A DNA stretch of 63,456 nucleotides from JAUYIV01 sp035464675. Lineage in GTDB: Bacteria > Actinomycetota > Acidimicrobiia > Spongiisociales > UBA11373. The stretch is taken from positions 1 through 63,456 of the forward strand of contig DATHSA010000031.1 in assembly GCA_035464675.1 (NCBI GenBank). The letters are read 5' to 3'. Within the stretch, counting starts at the first letter, position 1; each line of letters opens with the position of its first letter. Positions 18,340 to 27,602 of the stretch are shown piece after piece. A program made the translations under genes and the position numbers. Below the pieces are notes generated by a model, which made no database searches, had not been told where the DNA came from, and saw nothing but the letters and a program-made list of their open reading frames with translations.

Positions 18340-19415
18340 TCGATCAGCAGCTCGTCGAGCGGATGACGGGGGTGGAGACGGCCTACGAGGAGACCCTCGT
18401 CCAACTCGCCGATCCCGCGATTCTCGGTGACCAGGCCCGGTACGCCGAGGTGGCCAAGCGGCACTCGGACCTCAAGCAGCTCGTCGACACCTACCGCGAG
18501 TATCGGGAGGTGGCGGCCGAGGCGTCGGACGCCGCCGATCTCGCCAGGGAGGAGGTCGACCAGGAGGTGGCCGAGGAATTGCGGGAGATGGCAGAGGAGA
18601 GGTCCCGCGTCGCGGACCGCCTGGCTCGACGGCTCCGCGTGATGTTGGTCCCCAAGGATCCGAACGACGAGAAGGACGTGATCGTCGAGATCAGGGGCGC
18701 GGTCGGAGGCGACGAGGCAGCACTGTTCGCCGGTGATCTGTTCCGGATGTATCAGCGCTACGCCGACCGGCATGGATGGTCGATCGAGCCGCTCAACACG
18801 TCTGCCTCCGAGTCTGGCGGCTTCAAGGAGATCACCTTTGCGGTGAAGGGCCGTGGTGCCTACTCGCGCTTCAAGTACGAGGCGGGCCCCCACCGGGTGC
18901 AGCGGGTGCCCAAGACCGAGTCGCAGGGACGAATCCACACGTCCATCGCCACGGTCGCGGTGCTCCCCGAGGTCGAGGAGGTCGAGGTCGAGGTCGACGA
19001 GAACGATCTCGAGATCGACGTGTTTCGGTCGACGGGGCCCGGCGGCCAGTCGGTCAACACCACCGATTCTGCGGTGCGCATAACCCACAAGCCGACGGGC
19101 CTCGTCGTCACGTGCCAGGACGAGAAGTCACAGTTGCAGAACAAGGCGAAGGCGATGCGGGTGCTGCGGGCACGGCTCTATCAGATCGAGATGGACCGCC
19201 AGATGGCCGCGGTGGCCGCCGACCGGAGGGCCCAGGTCGGCTCCGGAGAGCGAGCCGAGAAGATCCGCACCTACAACTTCCGGGAGAACAGGGTCACCGA
19301 TCACCGCATCGGCATGACGATCAAGCGGCTGCCCGAGATCCTCGAGGGGGATCTCGACGAGTTCATCGATGCCCTGGTTCTCGACGATGAGGCGCGGAGG
19401 CTGTCCGCGGGCTGA
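18336..19415 (+). CDS. prfA: Peptide chain release factor 1
   Basis: A 359-residue class I release factor reading UAA and UAG. It has the catalytic GGQ loop RSTGPGGQSVNTTDSAVRI near residue 235 and a normal length. The start at 18336 is fixed by the family N-terminus and the 4-base overlap with the previous stop. prmC, whose product methylates this GGQ glutamine, lies downstream beyond the opposite-strand M16 gene. Confidence 0.97.
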   Translation: MIDQQLVERMTGVETAYEETLVQLADPAILGDQARYAEVAKRHSDLKQLVDTYREYREVAAEASDAADLAREEVDQEVAEELREMAEERSRVADRLARRLRVMLVPKDPNDEKDVIVEIRGAVGGDEAALFAGDLFRMYQRYADRHGWSIEPLNTSASESGGFKEITFAVKGRGAYSRFKYEAGPHRVQRVPKTESQGRIHTSIATVAVLPEVEEVEVEVDENDLEIDVFRSTGPGGQSVNTTDSAVRITHKPTGLVVTCQDEKSQLQNKAKAMRVLRARLYQIEMDRQMAAVAADRRAQVGSGERAEKIRTYNFRENRVTDHRIGMTIKRLPEILEGDLDEFIDALVLDDEARRLSAG

Positions 19416-19434
19416 GCCCGACAAGTCTTGACGC

Positions 19435-22347
19435 TCAGCCGGCGAAGTCCTCGGGCACAAGCCTGATCTCGATGTAGTCGTCAAGGGTGATCACCTTGCC
19501 GATGAGGTCGCGCACTTCTCCAGAGGTCAGAGCCGCCACACGGTCGATACGCGTGATGATCTCGCTGTACGGTTCGCCGGAGAAGGCCGAGAAGATGGCG
19601 GCCTGAGCCAGTGTGACGTTGTCGATCAACTCGTAGTTGCGCAGGATCTGCTCGCGTCCGATGGCGAACTCGTCGGCGCTGGGACCCTGGGCGACGAGGC
19701 TCTCGAGGTTGTCCAGCGTCGCTGCCACGACCTCGTCGAGATTCTCCGGGTCGCCATCGATCCGGATGGTGATCTCGATCAGGTCCTCAGGGTTCTCGAT
19801 CAGGTTGATCAGGACCGATGGGGAGTAGGAGGCCGACAGCTCCTCGCGAATCCTTGCGGTGAGCCGATCCTGGATGATGGCCTCGAGCACGTCCGCGCGT
19901 ACCCGGACGTCGGGATCGAGCGGAACGGGCGTGGTGAAGTGGAACACCACGCCACCCCGGGAGCCGGAGCCCGCCTCGACGACCTCGGTGACGATGCCCG
20001 TGGGTGGGTCCGGCCGAGTGTTGTTGTAGGGCTCGAGGTCGGCCGATCCCGGCAATGACGCCACATACCGCAGCACGAGATCTTCCGCCTCGTCCGGATC
20101 GAAGTCACCGACCAGGGCGAAGACGAAATCGCCCACGTTGCCGAAGCGCGAGGCGAACAGGGCGGCGGCATCGCCGGTGCCGAGGTCGGCGAGTTCGCCG
20201 GCGGGGACCAGGTGGGCGAAGCGGGGGTCCCCCGAGAACCGGATGTCGGCGAGGGTCACCGCAACCGCCCGATCGGGGACTGCGAGCGGCTCTTCGACGA
20301 TGGGTTCCCACCGATTCCTCACGATGTCGACAGCGATCTCGTCGAATCGGGGCGCCGTCAGCTGGAGGTGGAGGAGCTGGAGCAGGACCTCGAGGTCGCC
20401 GGTGGCGGCGGTGCCGAAGAACCCCTCCTCCACCTCGTCGACGAAGGCGGTGAGTGTCACGACCTTGCCGACGAGATGACGCTCGAGAGCGACCGCATCG
20501 AGGTCGCCTACACCACTGGCGTCGATGATGTCGGCCAGCAGCTTCGCCTCCGCCACTTGCCTGGTCGGCAACAGAGCCCAGCCGCCGGGGCTGGCGCCGA
20601 GCAGCGTGACGTGGCCTTCGTGGATCGTGGTGGGGAACAGGACGACCCATGCCCCGTTGTCGAGCTGCAGGAGCGGAAGCCCCGTGTCCGAGAAGCTGGT
20701 CCGGCTGTCCACCCGACCGGGTTCGGGCGCTTCCATGAGCGGCCCGATGGCGATGACCTCGTCGTCTCTCGGTCCGAGATCGGACGCGGCGATCTCCCTG
20801 AGCAGCGCGTCGAGGGCCGGCTCTTCGGGGAAGTCGTCCTCCGATGCCTCCGGGCCCGCCAGGATGATCAGCGGGTGGGTGCTCTCGATCGTCGCCGCAA
20901 ACGTGTCCCATACCTGGTCCGTCGTCATCTCGTCGAGCAGCCGGAGGTTGAGCGCTCGCCAATCGGCGGCCGACGCCGCCGGGTCGCCCCCGAGGAAGTG
21001 CTCGGTATAGATCGCGGCGTAGCGACGGTCCTGGGTGGAGCCGCGAGCCTCGTAGTCCGACTCCACGGCGGCGCGGCGTCGCTCGAGGGCCCTGGTGAGT
21101 TCGTCTGCGGTGAACCCGAAGCGCCTGGCTCGCTCGACTTCCCGCAGCAGTTCCTCCGTGGTGGCGAGCAGGTCCTCGGGGCTCGTGTAGGCGGCAACGC
21201 CCGGGCTGGCCTGCGCTCTGACGAGGGGATTTGCCGCATACGACGGATCCCAATACGGCTTCACCGCGCGCAGGGTGTCTTCGTGCAGCCGGGTGGCCAG
21301 CATGTCGAAGGCGAGCTGCGAGGCGAGGTTTGCCCGCACCGCTCCGACGGTGCCGGGGTCACCGTCCACCGGCACCGGGTAATTGAGTTCGACGAATGTC
21401 TCCGGCGACTCCGGGTCGGCGAGGATGAAGAACGACGGCTCGTCGAACGGCTCGGTGGAGATGTCCGGCAAGGGCTCCGACTCCGCGCGCGCCACCAGGT
21501 CCTCGAAACGCTCGGTTATGAGCCCTTCGATCGTGTCGGCGTCGAAGTCGCCCACGGCGATGATCGCCATGGTGTCGGGGCGGTACCAGGTGTCATAGAA
21601 GTCCCGCAACCCCTCAACGGTGGTTCCATCGAGCATCTCGGGCCCGGCGAGAGGGCTCCTCTCCGCGAACGGCGTTCCGGCGAGGAGGCGCTCGGTCACA
21701 CCGACGAAGTACCTGCCCCAGAAGCCCTGATCGCGAAGGCGCCACTCCTCGAGAAGCACCCCGCGCTCGAGGTCGACCTCGACCGGGTCGAGGGTCACGG
21801 CAGATGCCCACTCGAGGAGCACGTCGAATCCGGTGGCGATGGTCGCCGGATCCTCGGTGGGCAGGTCCAGGAAGTAGACGGTCTCCTCGTAGGAGGTGTA
21901 GGCATTGATGTCCGCTCCGAACTCGGAGCCGAACCGTTGCAGGACTCGCACCAACTCGTTTGCGGGGAACCGCTCCGTGCCGTTGAACATCATGTGCTCG
22001 AGGTAGTGGGCTACGCCGCGCTGGTCGGCCTCCTCCTGGACCGAGCCCACCTTGACCGCCAGTCGCAGCTGGGCGCGTCCGCCCGGTGCCTGGTTCTCGC
22101 GGATGTAATAGACGAGACCGTTGTCGAGGGTGCCCTGCACCACGGCGGGATCCAGGTCGACGGGCTCGTCGTCGTCCGGGAACCCCGGGATGGTCGCCGG
22201 ACCTCGCGTCGTGGTGGTCGTGGTTCCCGCCGTCGACGTCGTGGTCGGCTCGCCAACACTCGTCGTGGTGCTGGTGGCCCCGGTCCCGCCACCGCATGCG
22301 GCGGCGAGAAGAGCGAAGGCCGCGAGGACGACGGCGAAGCGACGCAC
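19435..22347 (-). CDS. M16-family zinc metallopeptidase lipoprotein
   Basis: A 970-residue secreted peptidase. It has a lipoprotein signal (LLAAACGGG), a short Thr-rich linker, then an N-terminal M16 domain with the inverted zinc motif HYLEH near residue 110 and the downstream Glu in LERGVLLEEW. A second M16-like half carries no HxxEH, the usual active/inactive pairing of pitrilysin-type enzymes. It is inserted between prfA and prmC on the opposite strand. The start is the GTG at 22347, 6 bases after TAACGT (22359-22354), so it is probably leaderless. Confidence 0.93.
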   Translation of the reverse strand: MRRFAVVLAAFALLAAACGGGTGATSTTTSVGEPTTTSTAGTTTTTTRGPATIPGFPDDDEPVDLDPAVVQGTLDNGLVYYIRENQAPGGRAQLRLAVKVGSVQEEADQRGVAHYLEHMMFNGTERFPANELVRVLQRFGSEFGADINAYTSYEETVYFLDLPTEDPATIATGFDVLLEWASAVTLDPVEVDLERGVLLEEWRLRDQGFWGRYFVGVTERLLAGTPFAERSPLAGPEMLDGTTVEGLRDFYDTWYRPDTMAIIAVGDFDADTIEGLITERFEDLVARAESEPLPDISTEPFDEPSFFILADPESPETFVELNYPVPVDGDPGTVGAVRANLASQLAFDMLATRLHEDTLRAVKPYWDPSYAANPLVRAQASPGVAAYTSPEDLLATTEELLREVERARRFGFTADELTRALERRRAAVESDYEARGSTQDRRYAAIYTEHFLGGDPAASAADWRALNLRLLDEMTTDQVWDTFAATIESTHPLIILAGPEASEDDFPEEPALDALLREIAASDLGPRDDEVIAIGPLMEAPEPGRVDSRTSFSDTGLPLLQLDNGAWVVLFPTTIHEGHVTLLGASPGGWALLPTRQVAEAKLLADIIDASGVGDLDAVALERHLVGKVVTLTAFVDEVEEGFFGTAATGDLEVLLQLLHLQLTAPRFDEIAVDIVRNRWEPIVEEPLAVPDRAVAVTLADIRFSGDPRFAHLVPAGELADLGTGDAAALFASRFGNVGDFVFALVGDFDPDEAEDLVLRYVASLPGSADLEPYNNTRPDPPTGIVTEVVEAGSGSRGGVVFHFTTPVPLDPDVRVRADVLEAIIQDRLTARIREELSASYSPSVLINLIENPEDLIEITIRIDGDPENLDEVVAATLDNLESLVAQGPSADEFAIGREQILRNYELIDNVTLAQAAIFSAFSGEPYSEIITRIDRVAALTSGEVRDLIGKVITLDDYIEIRLVPEDFAG

Positions 22348-22437
22348 CCAGCGACGTTACTCGCTCGAGACTCTGCGGCCCCGCTGAAGAGCGGTCGGCC
22401 CGTGTCCTGGCTGCTGGTTGCTCCTACCCTCTTCGTC

Positions 22438-23229
22438 ATGCCTGTGCCCGATCACGAGCTCCGGCGGCTCGTCGCCTCTGTCACGGGGCGGGATGCGGCC
22501 TCATTGGTGCTCGATCCCTCCTTGACCGATGACGAGCGTCGCCGGCTCGACGCTCTCGTGATCCGGCGGGAGGCAGGGGAGCCGCTCCAGTATCTGGAGG
22601 GGACCGTCGAGTTCGGGCCCCTGACACTGAAGATCGACCAGCGGGCCCTCATCCCGCGGCCGGAGACCGAGGTGCTCTGGGAGGAGGCCGTCAGATCGCT
22701 CGGCGATGCCGGCCCGGGCACGGTGATCGTCGACCTCGGAACCGGATCGGGCTGTCTGGCGCTGGCCCTCAAGCACGCCTTTCCGGAGGCGAGGGTGTAC
22801 GCCACCGACACGAGCGAAGATGCTCTGTCGTTGGCGAAGGAGAACGCGGCCCTGACCAGGCTCGAGGTCGAGTTCCTGCACGGGGATCTGTTCGAGCCGC
22901 TTCCGCAGAGGCTGAGAGGTCGGATCGACCTGGTGGTCTCCAACCCGCCATACGTCGGCAGCGGAGAAGAACTGCCTGCGGAGATCCGCGATCACGAACC
23001 TCACGAGGCCCTGTTTGCCGGTCCCAGGGGGACCGAGGTGGTCGGCCGCATCGCCGATGAGGGGTACTGGATGGTGGGGGTCGGCGGCTGGGTGGTGTGT
23101 GAGATCGGCGACGGCCAGGCTGCCGACGCCCTTCGCCTCTTCGGCGCCTTCGATCGCGAGATCCGTCCCGATCTCTCCGGGAGGGATCGGATCCTGGTGG
23201 CACGGAAAGGGGCGTCGTGTTGTGCGTGA
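22438..23229 (+). CDS. prmC: Release factor glutamine methyltransferase
   Basis: A 263-residue SAM-dependent enzyme methylating the GGQ glutamine of release factors. It has an N-terminal helical domain with PLQYLEGTVEFG, a SAM-binding VDLGTGSGCLALAL, and the NPPY catalytic motif (SNPPYVG). The start is the ATG at 22438, 7 bases after TACCCT (22425-22430), suggesting a leaderless mRNA. Long in-frame upstream sequence is antisense to the M16 gene and was discarded. Confidence 0.96.
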   Translation: MPVPDHELRRLVASVTGRDAASLVLDPSLTDDERRRLDALVIRREAGEPLQYLEGTVEFGPLTLKIDQRALIPRPETEVLWEEAVRSLGDAGPGTVIVDLGTGSGCLALALKHAFPEARVYATDTSEDALSLAKENAALTRLEVEFLHGDLFEPLPQRLRGRIDLVVSNPPYVGSGEELPAEIRDHEPHEALFAGPRGTEVVGRIADEGYWMVGVGGWVVCEIGDGQAADALRLFGAFDREIRPDLSGRDRILVARKGASCCA

Positions 23230-23265
23230 GATGCGGTGACGCCACGACCCCGAGGACCGCGCAAC

Positions 23266-23310
23266 GGCCCCCCGGGCGATCGTGTCCTCCGGCTCGCCCC
23301 CCGGGGGGCC
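23266..23310 (+). terminator. GC-rich hairpin after prmC
   Basis: GGCCCCCCGGG (23266-23276) pairs perfectly with CCCGGGGGGCC (23300-23310) across a 23-base loop. It sits in the 101-base gap between prmC and tsaC. No U-tract follows. It could terminate or slow transcription between the two genes. A 33-codon GTG frame across it (23217-23318) is Pro-rich and not convincing. Confidence 0.5.
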
Positions 23311-23330
23311 TCGCGTGAGCGAGTAGGAGT

Positions 23331-23903
23331 ATGACTCACACCCCCCTCGCTCAGGCCCTCGATGCCCTCCAGCGCGGACTTCTCGTCGGGGTGCCCACGG
23401 AGACCGTGTATGGGGTGGCCGCGGATCCGTTCGACCGTCGCGCCATGGAGCGGCTGTTCGAGGTCAAGGGACGCGATCCCGACAATCCGGTCCCCATCCT
23501 CGGGGCGTCGGCCGCGGCTCTTCGACGCGTGGCGATCGTCGCCGGGGCCGCTGCCGATGCCGCCGGGAAGCACTGGCCGGGAGCACTCACGCTCGTGGTG
23601 CCAGTGGCAGATGGCGCCCCTGGTTGGATCGGCGACGCTCGCCGCACCGTGGCAGTCAGGGTTCCGAACCATCCGGTGGCGCTCGAACTCCTCGATGCGG
23701 CCGGGCCGCTGGCGGTGACGAGCGCCAACCGCAGCGGCGAGCCGCCTGCGCGGAGTGCCGCCGAGGCACGAGTGACCCTCGGATACGGCGTCGCCGTCTG
23801 CCTCGACGGTGATGCAGGGCTCGGGGAGGCGTCGACAGTCGTCGACTTCACAGGTGACCGGTCCATCGTGATCCGCGAGGGGCCGGTACGGTTGGACGCA
23901 TGA
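23331..23903 (+). CDS. tsaC: L-threonylcarbamoyladenylate synthase (Sua5/YrdC/YwlC)
   Basis: A 190-residue YrdC-fold protein making threonylcarbamoyl-AMP for the t6A37 modification of tRNAs reading ANN codons. It contains GVPTETVYGVAADP, the KGRDPDNPVPIL basic loop, LTLVVP, VAVRVPNHP and TSANRSGEPP. The length equals the short TsaC class without a Sua5 C-terminal domain. The 3' end overlaps the next gene by 4 bases. Confidence 0.95.
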   Translation: MTHTPLAQALDALQRGLLVGVPTETVYGVAADPFDRRAMERLFEVKGRDPDNPVPILGASAAALRRVAIVAGAAADAAGKHWPGALTLVVPVADGAPGWIGDARRTVAVRVPNHPVALELLDAAGPLAVTSANRSGEPPARSAAEARVTLGYGVAVCLDGDAGLGEASTVVDFTGDRSIVIREGPVRLDA

Positions 23904-24523
23904 GTCGCCAGAAGGGGACCAGACGCCCGCCCAAGGTGGAGCGGGAGGCCCGCCTGGCCAAGTACACCCGGCGCAAGACCGAGCGGATCGTCGAGAAGGC
24001 GGAGCGTTTCAAGGATCCCGACGCCAAGCCCCGTCGCTGGGCGGCGATCGGGTGGTCGACCCTGCTCCTGTTGTTCGGCTACTTCTCGGCGATCGGCGCC
24101 GTGTTCGAGTTCGACGATGGCAACACCACCAACGGCTGGGCGGCGGTCGCCACCGCGGTGGTTGCGGCCGCGCTGTCGCTGATCGTCCTCGGGAAGATGT
24201 CCCGGGCGCCGACGCCCGTCAAGACCGGCCTGGCCGTCGTCCCCGGAGCGATCGCCGGGTTCGTGCTCCTCGTGGCCCTGACCCGCGATCCCGGCAGCGC
24301 CATCGTGCTGTCGTTCGGCGTCGCGGGGGCGCTGACGCTGCGGCTCGAGCCGGGGCTGCACTCGATGTGGAGGCGGATAGGGACGGTCGGCTTCTTCCTG
24401 CTCGCCACGGTCCTGTTCGGCCTGATCTCCGTGGACGGCGCCGCCACCGTCGCTCCGCTGTTCCCGTACGTGGCCAGCGGGATCACCGATGTGATCATGG
24501 AGCGCGAGAGGCGGCGGTCATGA
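23900..24523 (+). CDS. Membrane protein of unknown function
   Basis: A 207-residue protein. It has a strongly basic N-terminus of about 45 residues (many Lys and Arg), then roughly five hydrophobic helices. I recognise no family. It overlaps tsaC by 4 bases and precedes glyA by 52, so it is probably cotranscribed with tsaC. The positive N-terminus would stay in the cytoplasm. Confidence 0.7.
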   Translation: MSRQKGTRRPPKVEREARLAKYTRRKTERIVEKAERFKDPDAKPRRWAAIGWSTLLLLFGYFSAIGAVFEFDDGNTTNGWAAVATAVVAAALSLIVLGKMSRAPTPVKTGLAVVPGAIAGFVLLVALTRDPGSAIVLSFGVAGALTLRLEPGLHSMWRRIGTVGFFLLATVLFGLISVDGAATVAPLFPYVASGITDVIMERERRRS

Positions 24524-24575
24524 CCCGCCGCCGTCGCCGGTAACGATCTTCACACCAACTAGCCTCGGTCTTCCC

Positions 24576-25862
24576 TTGACCCAGGATCCCAACGTGCTCG
24601 GCCCCCCTCTCTCCGATGTCGATCCGCAGATCGAGGCACTGATCGGCAAGGACGTCGAGCGCCAGCGCACCCACGTCCATCTGATCGCCTCTGAGAACTT
24701 CGTGTCGCGTGCGGTCATGGAGGCGTCCGGATCGGTCTTCACCAACAAGTACTCCGAGGGGTATCCGGGGCGGCGCTACTACGAGGGATGTGAGGTGGTG
24801 GACGAGATGGAGTCGCTCGCCATCGAGCGCGCCAAATCGTTGTTCGGTGCCGCCCACGCCAACGTCCAGGCTCACAGCGGCGCTCAGGCCAACATGGCGG
24901 TCTACTACGCACTTCTCGAGCCGGGGGACAAGGTCCTCGGGATGCGGCTCGACCAGGGCGGCCACCTCACCCACGGCTCACCGGTCAACTTCTCGGGGAT
25001 CCTGTTCGACTTCGTCGCCTACGGGGTGGACCCCGACTCCGAGACGGTGGACATGGGCGAGGTGCGCGAAGTGGCGCTGCGGGAGCGGCCCAAGCTCATC
25101 GTCGCCGGGTACTCGGCCTACTCGAGGATCCTCGACTGGGCCCGGTTCCGCGAGATCGCAGACGAGGCGGGGGCGATTCTGATGGTCGACGCCGCCCACA
25201 TCATCGGCCTCATCGCCGGCGGAGCCCACCCCAACCCCGTGCCGCACGCCCAGGTGGTCACCGCGACGACTCACAAGGCGATGCGGGGCCCGCGAGGCGG
25301 GATGATCCTCACGGATGCCGACCACGCCGCGGCCATCGACAAGGGTGTGTTCCCCAACGCCCAGGGCGGCCCCCTCAACAACCACATCGCAGCCAAGGCG
25401 GTGTGTTTCCACGAGGCCGCCACCGATCGATACAGGGAGTACGCCCATCAGGTCGTGGCCAACGCCTCGGCGATGGCCGATGCCGTCGCCGCCGGTGGAG
25501 TCCGCGTGGTTTCGGGAGGCACCGACAACCACTTGTTCCTGGTCGATCTCCGTTCGGTCGACGAGGAACTCACCGGCAAGGACGCTGCCGCTCGCCTCTA
25601 CGACCTGGGCTTCACGATCAACTTCAACACGATCCCATTCGACCCTCGGCCGCCATACCGGGCGTCGGGCCTCCGGATCGGAACACCCGCCGCCACCACC
25701 TGCGGGATGAAGGAGCCCGAGGCCGCCGAGGTGGGCGCCCTGCTGGCCAGGGCGCTGTCGACGCTGGGTGACGAGGTGGAGCAGGCCAAGGTCCGGGCCC
25801 GCGTGCGCGAGCTCGCCGTGGAGTTCCCGCCCTACCCGGACGACTTTCCGGGGCACGTGTGA
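24576..25862 (+). CDS. glyA: Serine hydroxymethyltransferase
   Basis: A 428-residue PLP enzyme interconverting serine and glycine and feeding the one-carbon pool. It has the family text HLIASENFVS, NKYSEGYPGRRYYEGCE and the PLP-lysine region TATTHKAMRGPRGG near residue 230. The start is a TTG at 24576, about 10 bases after TAGCCT (24560-24565), with little room for a ribosome-binding site. The first residues before the conserved core vary in the family. Confidence 0.96.
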   Translation: MTQDPNVLGPPLSDVDPQIEALIGKDVERQRTHVHLIASENFVSRAVMEASGSVFTNKYSEGYPGRRYYEGCEVVDEMESLAIERAKSLFGAAHANVQAHSGAQANMAVYYALLEPGDKVLGMRLDQGGHLTHGSPVNFSGILFDFVAYGVDPDSETVDMGEVREVALRERPKLIVAGYSAYSRILDWARFREIADEAGAILMVDAAHIIGLIAGGAHPNPVPHAQVVTATTHKAMRGPRGGMILTDADHAAAIDKGVFPNAQGGPLNNHIAAKAVCFHEAATDRYREYAHQVVANASAMADAVAAGGVRVVSGGTDNHLFLVDLRSVDEELTGKDAAARLYDLGFTINFNTIPFDPRPPYRASGLRIGTPAATTCGMKEPEAAEVGALLARALSTLGDEVEQAKVRARVRELAVEFPPYPDDFPGHV

Positions 25863-25953
25863 GGACGGCCCCGCACCCGCGAGGAGTTGCATGGCGAGGG
25901 CTTCCGGGATACATTGTGAAAGAAATCACAAGCGGCTCGCCAAGAGGGGGCGT

Positions 25954-26163
25954 GTGAGCAGGTATCACCACGACGTGGGCAAGTCGCTCGCCTCTGAGAA
26001 CGAGGCGGCGGGCTTTTTCGCGTCGATCCTGTCGGGGTTCCTCCTCGGATTCGGGCTCGACGCCTGGATCGCAACGCGACCTCTCTTCACTGTGATCGGC
26101 ATCATCGCGGGGTCGGTGATCGGGTTCTGGAGGATGTGGCAGGTGTCGAGTCGTGGCGGTTGA
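25954..26163 (+). CDS. atpZ: AtpZ-like ATP synthase accessory protein
   Basis: A 69-residue protein with two membrane helices (about residues 18-36 and 41-62), matching the AtpZ/ATPase_gene1 pattern of GFLLGFGLDAWI followed by GIIAGSVIGFWRMW. AtpZ works with AtpI in assembly or Mg2+/Ca2+ supply of F-type ATP synthase. The start is the GTG at 25954, chosen because it begins the conserved region after AGAGGGGG. It is the first gene of the atp operon and overlaps atpI by 11 bases. Confidence 0.75.
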   Translation: MSRYHHDVGKSLASENEAAGFFASILSGFLLGFGLDAWIATRPLFTVIGIIAGSVIGFWRMWQVSSRGG

Positions 26164-26554
26164 CGTCGAGCGGGTCATCGCTCGCCACACGGTGATGCGG
26201 GCCGTGGTGGTCGGGCCGGTGCTGGTGGCGGTCTTCTGGGGGATTCGTGGCATCGACGGTGCCGTCGCGTCGGCCATCGGGGTCCTGATCGTGGCCGGCT
26301 ACTTCCTTCTCGGCGGGGCGATGCTGTCGGTGGCCGCCCGCATCTCGCTTGGTGCCTATCATGCCGCCGCCCTGCTCGGGTTCTTCCTGCGACTCGGGCT
26401 CATCGCAGTCACCATGCTGGCGGTGGCGCGGCTGACCGGCATCGATCGGACGGCAATGGGGATCACTGTGGTCGCCGCCTATCTCACGCTGCTGGCGTGG
26501 GAGACGGTGGCGGTATCCAGGGGACGGGAGAGAGAATTGGAGTGGAACACATGA
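26153..26554 (+). CDS. atpI: ATP synthase subunit I-like protein
   Basis: A 133-residue protein with four predicted membrane helices in the atpI position ahead of atpB. AtpI-family proteins help assemble the c-ring. Sequence identity to any AtpI is low by eye, so the call rests on topology and position. It has a GTG start inside atpZ and a stop overlapping atpB (ATGA). Confidence 0.65.
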   Translation: MAVDVERVIARHTVMRAVVVGPVLVAVFWGIRGIDGAVASAIGVLIVAGYFLLGGAMLSVAARISLGAYHAAALLGFFLRLGLIAVTMLAVARLTGIDRTAMGITVVAAYLTLLAWETVAVSRGRERELEWNT

Positions 26555-27360
26555 TCTGGGCGGCCGCGGCGGAGTGCGATCCCGCACACGACATCATCTG
26601 CACGCCGGAGTTCGTCAACGAGCTGTTCGAGACCCAGACCATCTTCAGCATCGGCGGATTCCACGTGAACCGGGCGATGGTGCTGATGTTCCTCGCCGCG
26701 GTCATCGCCATCGCGTTGCTGTGGTTCGCCTTCCGGAAGCCTCGGGTGGTGCCGACGAAGTTCGGCGTGGCGATGGAGGCGATGGTCGCGTTCGTGAGAG
26801 ACGAGATCGCAGTGGGGATCATCGGCCCGACCGGGATCAAGTACTTCCCCTACCTGCTGTCGATCTTCCTCTTCATCCTGATCGGGAATCTCTTCGAGGT
26901 GACTCCGCTCGTCAACTTCCCGATCACCTCGCGCATGGCCATCCCCTTGTTCCTGTCGCTGGTGACCTACTTGATCTTCGTGATCGTCGGATTCGCCAAG
27001 AACGGGATGCACTACTTCACGGCGATCGTATGGCCCAAGTCCGTGCCGGTGGCCTTGCGGCCACTCGTGGGCGTGATCGAGTTCGTGTCGACGTTCCTCA
27101 TCCGGCCTCTCACCCTGGCGGTCCGGCTCTTCGCCAACCTCGTCGCCGGCCACGTCATGCTCACCCTGCTGCTGGCGAGCGGATGGATCTTCATCTCCCA
27201 TGTCGCTGACATCGGCGCGAGGGCGACGATCGGCGTCGGCTGGTTCGCCCTGGGAATGGCGATCTTTCTCTTCGAGATCGTCGTCGCCCTGCTCCAGGCC
27301 TACATCTTCACGCTGCTGTCCGCCGTCTACATCCAGACGTCGGTGCATCCGGAACACTGA
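26551..27360 (+). CDS. atpB: ATP synthase F0 subunit a
   Basis: A 269-residue integral membrane half-channel subunit of F0. It contains the essential Arg in RPLTLAVRLFANLVAGH and the C-terminal helix FEIVVALLQAYIFTLLSAVY. The start is the ATG at 26551, overlapping atpI by four bases. A GTG at 26542 is a possible alternative. Confidence 0.96.
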   Translation: MIWAAAAECDPAHDIICTPEFVNELFETQTIFSIGGFHVNRAMVLMFLAAVIAIALLWFAFRKPRVVPTKFGVAMEAMVAFVRDEIAVGIIGPTGIKYFPYLLSIFLFILIGNLFEVTPLVNFPITSRMAIPLFLSLVTYLIFVIVGFAKNGMHYFTAIVWPKSVPVALRPLVGVIEFVSTFLIRPLTLAVRLFANLVAGHVMLTLLLASGWIFISHVADIGARATIGVGWFALGMAIFLFEIVVALLQAYIFTLLSAVYIQTSVHPEH

Positions 27361-27376
27361 TCGGAGGGAAACGGAA

Positions 27377-27589
27377 ATGGAAGAAATCAGCGGAGCCCTG
27401 GCGCTCATCGGCTATGGGCTGGCGGCCATCGGCCCCGGCATCGGGATCGGGATCGTCGCCGGCAACGCCGTGCAGGCGATGGCCCGTCAGCCCGAGGCCG
27501 CGGGCATGGTGCGAACCACCATGTTCCTGGGCATCGCCTTCACCGAGGCGCTGGCCCTGATCGGCTTCGTCCTCTTCTTCATCGCCTAG
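27377..27589 (+). CDS. atpE: ATP synthase F0 subunit c
   Basis: A 70-residue two-helix hairpin forming the rotor ring. The Gly-rich first helix is GPGIGIGIVAGNA, the loop is ARQPEA, and the ion-binding Glu lies in FTEALALIG. The residues around Glu do not show the Na+ signature (Glu followed by Ser/Thr with the partner Gln), so proton coupling is likely. The SD GGAGGG lies a little over 10 bases upstream. Confidence 0.97.
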   Translation: MEEISGALALIGYGLAAIGPGIGIGIVAGNAVQAMARQPEAAGMVRTTMFLGIAFTEALALIGFVLFFIA

Positions 27590-27602
27590 GGAGGACAACG
27601 AC

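Noticed and set aside
20212..22437. Plus-strand open frame of over 700 codons before prmC
   Set aside because: It is the complementary shadow of the M16 peptidase gene, caused by high GC content. PrmC homology starts at 22438.
23217..23318. 33-codon GTG frame with CxxC between prmC and tsaC
   Set aside because: Mostly Pro and Arg, and it runs through the arms of a GC hairpin; there is no second Cys pair to make a zinc ribbon.
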